64,000 nt of DNA from contig NZ_JAQQTD010000002.1 of the NCBI RefSeq assembly GCF_028561755.1, forward strand, positions 186,001 through 250,000. The letters are read 5' to 3'. Positions 60,194-64,000 of the stretch are shown piece by piece. The DNA is from Altibacter sp. HG106. GTDB taxonomy: Bacteria; Bacteroidota; Bacteroidia; Flavobacteriales; Flavobacteriaceae. The stretch's first letter is position 1. Every line of letters begins with the position of its first letter. The notes under the pieces were generated by a model, which saw only the letters and a list, made by a program, of their open reading frames with translations, did not search any database and was not told the DNA's origin. The translations under genes were made by a program, and so were the position numbers.

Positions 60194-61132
60194 TTAAAGC
60201 TTCAATAGGTCAGAAAGTACTTCGGCATAGTCGGGTACACGTCCTACATTTTGAAGCTTGATGGCCGCCATCTTTAGGGCGGTGGCCATACATTTTTCTG
60301 GAGTTTGCTCTTTGAGGGTTCCGAAGAGAAAGCCGCTCCAAAAAGCGTCTCCGGCACCGGTTGCGTCCATGATTTTATCCACTTGTAGGGCCGAAAGTTG
60401 TAACACCTCGTGGCCCTTCTGACTTAATTTAGCCCCTTCTTTTCCTAAGGTAAGGCATACTTGGGAAGCGCCCCAGGCATGTAAACGTTCAAAGATCTCA
60501 TTATGGGTGAGTCCCTTTCCGAAGAGACGATCCATGTCATCCTGGCTAACTTTTACCAAGGCGTCATGCGAAAGATAGGCGGCTAAGGTCTTTTTCGCTT
60601 CGGAAACTTCCGGCCAGATCTGTGGCGAGAAGTTAATGTCAATACTCAGTGTACACCCTAACGCCTTCGCTCTTTGGGCGCTATCTAGTATTGTAGAACG
60701 CGCGGGTTCGCGGCTCAGTGCAAAGCAGGTCGTATGATAAATTTTGGTTTGTGATAAGAGCGCATCCGAAATCTGTGCACGTTCAATGATAGAATCGGCG
60801 CCCCGCATGGGGATGAACTCTGGAGTGTGTTGGGTGCGGTTCACAAAAATTACGGTCGTGGGGGCTTCCTCCGTTTCACGAACGGCATCCAGTTGGATGT
60901 CGGTTTCCTGTAAACGTTTCAGAATATAATCGCCAAATCCATCGGCTCCCACCGTGGCCACCATATGAACGGTAGACCCCAAACGCGCTAAGTTCATGGC
61001 GACATTTGTGGGTGATCCACCCAAATAACGATGGTAATCTTTGGTAGCTTTTATCGGGGCTTCTACTTGCGCTCCAATAAAGTCAATTAACGCTTCTCCT
61101 ACGCAAAGGATATCGATGCTTTTCTCTGTCAT
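60194..61132 (-). CDS. PfkB-family carbohydrate kinase (fructokinase-like)
   Basis: A 312-aa ribokinase-fold sugar kinase: DILCVGEALIDFIG at the N-terminus, LGGSPTNVAMNLARLGSTVHMV near residue 40 (PfkB signature 1) and DATGAGDAFWSGFL near residue 265 (signature 2). It lies 11 nt after the SLC45-like transporter on the same strand, so uptake and phosphorylation are linked. Fructose is the most likely substrate because of the invertase-like gene upstream. It is more distant from the 1.4-kb kinase than a duplicate would be. Confidence 0.85.
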   Translation of the reverse strand: MTEKSIDILCVGEALIDFIGAQVEAPIKATKDYHRYLGGSPTNVAMNLARLGSTVHMVATVGADGFGDYILKRLQETDIQLDAVRETEEAPTTVIFVNRTQHTPEFIPMRGADSIIERAQISDALLSQTKIYHTTCFALSREPARSTILDSAQRAKALGCTLSIDINFSPQIWPEVSEAKKTLAAYLSHDALVKVSQDDMDRLFGKGLTHNEIFERLHAWGASQVCLTLGKEGAKLSQKGHEVLQLSALQVDKIMDATGAGDAFWSGFLFGTLKEQTPEKCMATALKMAAIKLQNVGRVPDYAEVLSDLLKL

Positions 61133-61143
61133 GATGGCCTTTT

Positions 61144-62484
61144 TCAGTTGTCCGCTGAAGGAACCTGGTTCTCAATCGTTACTTTTTTGACATTCAATCG
61201 CATGGCTAAAAAGGCGGCGATAGCAAAGAAAGCGCCTGCGAAGAGCATGGCATTTACGGCATTGCTTCCGAGGAAATATTTGTAGATCGGTCCAAATGAT
61301 AAGGTCTGAATGAACATGGGGATCACAATCATCATATTCAAAATTCCCATGTAAACGCCACGGCGTTCTTGTGGAACCACTTTGGAGACCATGGTATAGG
61401 GTATTCCCATCATGGCAGCCCATCCAATCCCGAACAACACCATAGGTACTAACACTAGGTTTGGATCGCTAATATTGGCAATGCTAAATAAGGCGACTGC
61501 GGTTCCAAATAAACTAAGCGCGTACACGCGTTTGCCACCAAATCTTAAGGTAAGTGGTACCAAGGCGAGTGCCACCAGCATGGTTACGGTATTATACGTG
61601 AAGCTCATTTTTGCAGATTGCGCGGCGGCTTCTGAAGTAGTAAAATTGAGCGTTTTCATAAACAAAGGCGTCGTAAATTGCCAATAGATAAAGAGTGCGT
61701 ACCATTGAAAAAGATAGACGGCGCCGATCTTCCACATAAATTTGGGCATTTCCTTTACCGCGTTGGCAATCTCTAGAAAGGGCTTGCTTACACGTTGGGT
61801 GAAGGGTAGTTTTTTTATGGCATTGATCTCTTTTAGCTCCTGGTCGGTTGGCGGAATTTCCGGGGTTTTGATCACCGACCATAAAATGGTGACCAGTGAA
61901 AGAAACGCTCCAATGTAGAACGAATAATAGATCCACTGTGGAATGGTTCCCACTTCTTCTACCGATTCACCACCAAATAGATACTGAAACAAAATGATCG
62001 AACCATTGGCTAAGAGGATACCGGCACCCACAAATAGACTCTGCATTTGATATCCTAAGCTCAGTTGTTTTTCGGGGAGTTTGTCGCCTACGAAGGCTCT
62101 ATACGGTTCCATGGCCATGTTGTTTCCCACATCAAGGATCCATAGTAATCCTACGGCAAACCAGAGCAACGGACTGTGAGGGAAGGCAAACAGGCAAAGA
62201 CTTCCCATTAACGCGCCAATCAGGAAATAGGGCTTGCGTCTTCCCCAACGAGGGGACCATGTTTTATCAGACATTGCTCCAATAATAGGTTGCACGATGA
62301 GTCCGGTGACCGGGCCGGCGATGTTCAGTATGGGAAGCATCTCTTCGGGAGCACCCAGGTATAGGAAAATAGGATTGATGGCTGTTTGTTGTAAACCGAA
62401 ACTGTATTGGATTCCTAAAAACCCAACATTCATGTTTAAAATCTGCCAAAAACTAAGGCTTGGTTTTTTTACGCGCATGATCAC
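61144..62484 (-). CDS. SLC45/GPH-type MFS sugar transporter
   Basis: A 446-aa MFS protein. The N-terminus LSFWQILNMNVGFLGIQYSFGLQQ and the loop RWGRRKPYFLIGA are typical of the SLC45/sucrose-transporter branch. QPIIGAMSDKTWSPRWGRRKPYF is the family loop 2-3 region. It has 12 helices and likely imports sucrose or maltose with protons. Two starts are possible, GTG at 62484 and ATG at 62478; both give the same helix 1. It precedes a PfkB kinase and follows a GH100-like gene. Confidence 0.83.
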   Translation of the reverse strand: MIMRVKKPSLSFWQILNMNVGFLGIQYSFGLQQTAINPIFLYLGAPEEMLPILNIAGPVTGLIVQPIIGAMSDKTWSPRWGRRKPYFLIGALMGSLCLFAFPHSPLLWFAVGLLWILDVGNNMAMEPYRAFVGDKLPEKQLSLGYQMQSLFVGAGILLANGSIILFQYLFGGESVEEVGTIPQWIYYSFYIGAFLSLVTILWSVIKTPEIPPTDQELKEINAIKKLPFTQRVSKPFLEIANAVKEMPKFMWKIGAVYLFQWYALFIYWQFTTPLFMKTLNFTTSEAAAQSAKMSFTYNTVTMLVALALVPLTLRFGGKRVYALSLFGTAVALFSIANISDPNLVLVPMVLFGIGWAAMMGIPYTMVSKVVPQERRGVYMGILNMMIVIPMFIQTLSFGPIYKYFLGSNAVNAMLFAGAFFAIAAFLAMRLNVKKVTIENQVPSADN

Positions 62485-62626
62485 AGAAGTTAAGCAACGA
62501 CATTCTTAGTAATGCCATAATTTTAGAGGAGTAATATCTATAATTTTTGGAAATAATGTATTTATTCTACTAAGGAATTGATGAATAGTCAACCGAAAAC
62601 GTTATCGAAGTCGCTTCTAGCTTGCT

Positions 62627-63805
62627 CTAAAGATAGTTGTCATTAAGAGCGGCATGCATAAAAACAATGCCTGAAGCCGTATATCCTAAGGATGGAGTAC
62701 CACCGGGTGCTAATGTTTTGGCGTCCAGATATTCATGAAAATTCCAACGAGGCTGATTCTCAAGCGTGTTTTCAAAAGAAGTTACGATTTCTGAAAGATC
62801 GTCGTGCATCTTTTGACGGGCAAGTCCCAGACAGAATAACCCCATCCAGACAGGCCAGATACCGCCATTGTGAAAATGTCCCGCTCGATTTTTGAACGCA
62901 TAGGAATAATTTCCTTTCAGAAGAAAATAGTCTTCCGAAGTTTCTGTAATTATGGGCCAGAAAGCCGGAATCAAGGTTGTGCCAAGCTCCTTTTTGAAAT
63001 TTGTTAGCCCTTTGGAAACACCTCTTTTTTGAGCTTCCGAAAGAGAGTATAAAAGCATCGCCAGAGAATTTCCGGCGGCGTCAAATCGCTGATCGTAGAT
63101 TCCCGGAAGAATAAAGGAAACAAAATGAGATAGCTCTTGTTGCTGTAGCGTTTCAAAAGGCACACGCTGATAGGCATGGTGAGACTCCATTTCCGGTAGC
63201 GGCCAAAAATTTTGGCGCGTTCGCTCTGTAATGCTTTCGTAGCTATTCTTCTTGTTTGACAGTTCAGACCAAATTTGTTCTGCCCACAACCGCAATACAT
63301 TGTCGTAAAGGGTATATCCATGAACCGGATATTCATCGGCCCAATTTCCACTTAAGGGTGTATATATCCAGCCTTTCCCATTAAATTCACTAGCCTGTAG
63401 AAAGGTTCGCGCTTTTTTTATAATGGGTTGGGCATAATCCCAGAAGTCGTCATCGCTACTGTGTTTATAATAGAAGCAGGCACCCAGAATCCACCAGCTG
63501 GCCGTATCGATTCTACCCACCAGACTTCCGTAGCTTACCGTGTCTTCTTCGGGCGCTACGTTTGATGGTATCATTCCCAAATCGTGTTGTCGATCGCCCA
63601 GCGTTCGCAACGATCGGTGTAAGCCGTCCAACAGCCTGTCTTCGTTCAAAAGAACGCCTGCGAGTCCGCATACCACACTATCCCGCGCCCATATTCGTTT
63701 ATAGTTATCGCTCTTTTGGGTACTCGCCAGAAAACCGTGCGGTGTCAGCAAATCGAATAATAACTCGGTTGCTTTTGGCAATAAGGTGGCTATGGAAACA
63801 CGCAT
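62627..63805 (-). CDS. GH100-like neutral invertase/six-hairpin glycosidase
   Basis: A 392-aa protein predicted to have the (alpha/alpha)6 toroid fold. Motifs: KRIWARDSVVCGLAGVLL (catalytic Asp region, about residue 40), GRIDTASWWILGACFYY, SGNWADEYPVHGY and AGHFHNGGIWPVWMGLFCLGLA near residue 315, which resembles the HxHNGGxWP segment of GH100 invertases. No signal peptide is evident, so it would hydrolyse sucrose in the cytoplasm and supply fructose to the downstream PfkB kinase. Glucan debranching or another specificity remains possible. Confidence 0.7.
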   Translation of the reverse strand: MRVSIATLLPKATELLFDLLTPHGFLASTQKSDNYKRIWARDSVVCGLAGVLLNEDRLLDGLHRSLRTLGDRQHDLGMIPSNVAPEEDTVSYGSLVGRIDTASWWILGACFYYKHSSDDDFWDYAQPIIKKARTFLQASEFNGKGWIYTPLSGNWADEYPVHGYTLYDNVLRLWAEQIWSELSNKKNSYESITERTRQNFWPLPEMESHHAYQRVPFETLQQQELSHFVSFILPGIYDQRFDAAGNSLAMLLYSLSEAQKRGVSKGLTNFKKELGTTLIPAFWPIITETSEDYFLLKGNYSYAFKNRAGHFHNGGIWPVWMGLFCLGLARQKMHDDLSEIVTSFENTLENQPRWNFHEYLDAKTLAPGGTPSLGYTASGIVFMHAALNDNYL

Positions 63806-63815
63806 AGATTACAAC

Positions 63816-64000
63816 TTAATCGATTAAAGGTAAATAAATATCTGCTTCCCAACTAAGGGGGTCGCCACCAGTAACGTGTGGATCGTTGCGATAATATTCA
63901 ATGGGTTTACCGTTGTGTTTATAGCCATGACGCTGAGCGTACTGTAATAAATAATACCAACTCAAATGGGATATCCGATAGTTTCCACGGAAGCTGAGGT
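63816..64000 (-). CDS. GyrI-like/AraC effector-binding domain protein, C-terminal part
   Basis: The reverse strand is open from the window edge to a TAA at 63816-63818. The visible end reads LSWYYLLQYAQRHGYKHNG followed by KPIEYYRNDPHVTGGDPLSWE and ADIYLPLID. The pattern (Gly-Tyr-Lys, P-x-EYY, D-P, W-x-x-D-I-x-x-P) fits the GyrI-like effector-binding fold used to bind small molecules. The N-terminal part lies outside the window, so a fused DNA-binding domain cannot be excluded. It stops 10 nt before the GH100-like gene on the same strand. Confidence 0.55.
   Translation of the reverse strand, partial: LSFRGNYRISHLSWYYLLQYAQRHGYKHNGKPIEYYRNDPHVTGGDPLSWEADIYLPLID

Larger units (their letters stand above)
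620..62940. repeat. Dispersed octamer TTCCGAAG / CTTCGGAA
   Basis: I found about 41 TTCCGAAG and 25 CTTCGGAA on the + strand. Plus-orientation examples start at 3229, 6448, 6911, 7202, 11891, 17947, 18794, 22924, 26666, 30822, 36312, 41109, 47127, 51264, 54771, 57501, 60107 and 62933. Minus-orientation examples start at 620, 1455, 5989, 7646, 14176, 25771, 33743, 36512, 41409, 48214, 51464, 55011 and 60598. About two are expected by chance. Nearly all lie in genes, at least one (33743) between genes. Confidence 0.75.

Noticed and set aside
1-64000. tRNA, rRNA, prophage or transposon content
   Set aside because: No cloverleaf, rRNA segment, transposase, integrase, att repeats or terminal inverted repeats were found. 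The S74 fibre alone is not evidence of phage.

Overview
The window comes from a chromosome of a Bacteroidetes bacterium, most likely a marine member of the Flavobacteriaceae. The signs are TAnnTTTG-type -7 boxes before several starts, a SusC/SusD pair, a type IX secretion C-terminal domain, a mevalonate-pathway block next to a UbiA-type geranylgeranyl transferase, lipoproteins with short signal peptides, and GC in the low-to-mid 40s. Genes are densely packed on both strands. I see no tRNA, rRNA, CRISPR array, integrase or insertion sequence.

Layout. 1-3.7 kb: a truncated ankyrin-like gene, a DUF6607-like gene, and a fructokinase/sugar-porter pair. 3.7-8 kb: an EEP-family membrane protein, a PLP decarboxylase overlapping a flavoprotein, and a DUF4174 protein. 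8-11 kb: a 989-aa surface protein with five 111-aa tandem repeats and an S74-type chaperone end. 11-15.6 kb: an operon of ECF sigma factor, membrane anti-sigma-like TPR protein and TPR-CHAT protease-like protein. 15.8-21.9 kb: a secreted beta-lactamase-fold hydrolase, mevalonate-pathway genes, a UbiA transferase and an RluB-like protein lacking the usual catalytic Asp. 21.9-28.8 kb: an APC permease, then a polyamine operon (speA, speB, deoxyhypusine-synthase-like, GNAT-nitrilase fusion) behind a long leader that may be an attenuator. 28.9-43.3 kb: lipoproteins, a GT-C mannosyltransferase-like protein, an M28 peptidase, two GT2 enzymes, an Fe-S/flavoprotein redox pair, and a DUF547 / beta-barrel / GH113 / Omp85 run.

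43.3-57.5 kb is an arsenosugar biosynthesis locus, all on the minus strand: AhpD-like protein, ArsS radical SAM enzyme, a DUF2064 protein, SusC, SusD, a sodium:solute symporter, a degenerate metallophosphoesterase, a rhodanese, a second DUF2064 protein, a purine nucleoside phosphorylase and ArsM, followed by a DUF547 protein and a TIGR04283-type glycosyltransferase. Arsenite methylation, radical adenosylation, nucleobase removal and glycosyl transfer would be carried out in sequence, and the SusCD/symporter genes suggest a dedicated import route. 57.6-64 kb: a DUF481 porin-like protein and a sucrose/glucose set (SglT-like symporter, PfkB kinase, SLC45-like transporter, GH100-like invertase), then the end of a GyrI-like gene.

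The strongest unexplained signal is not a gene. The oriented octamer TTCCGAAG (reverse complement CTTCGGAA) occurs about 66 times by eye, roughly one per kb. About two are expected by chance. It occurs in all three codon phases and both orientations, which resembles a DNA uptake sequence, a Chi-like site or another genome-wide dispersed signal.
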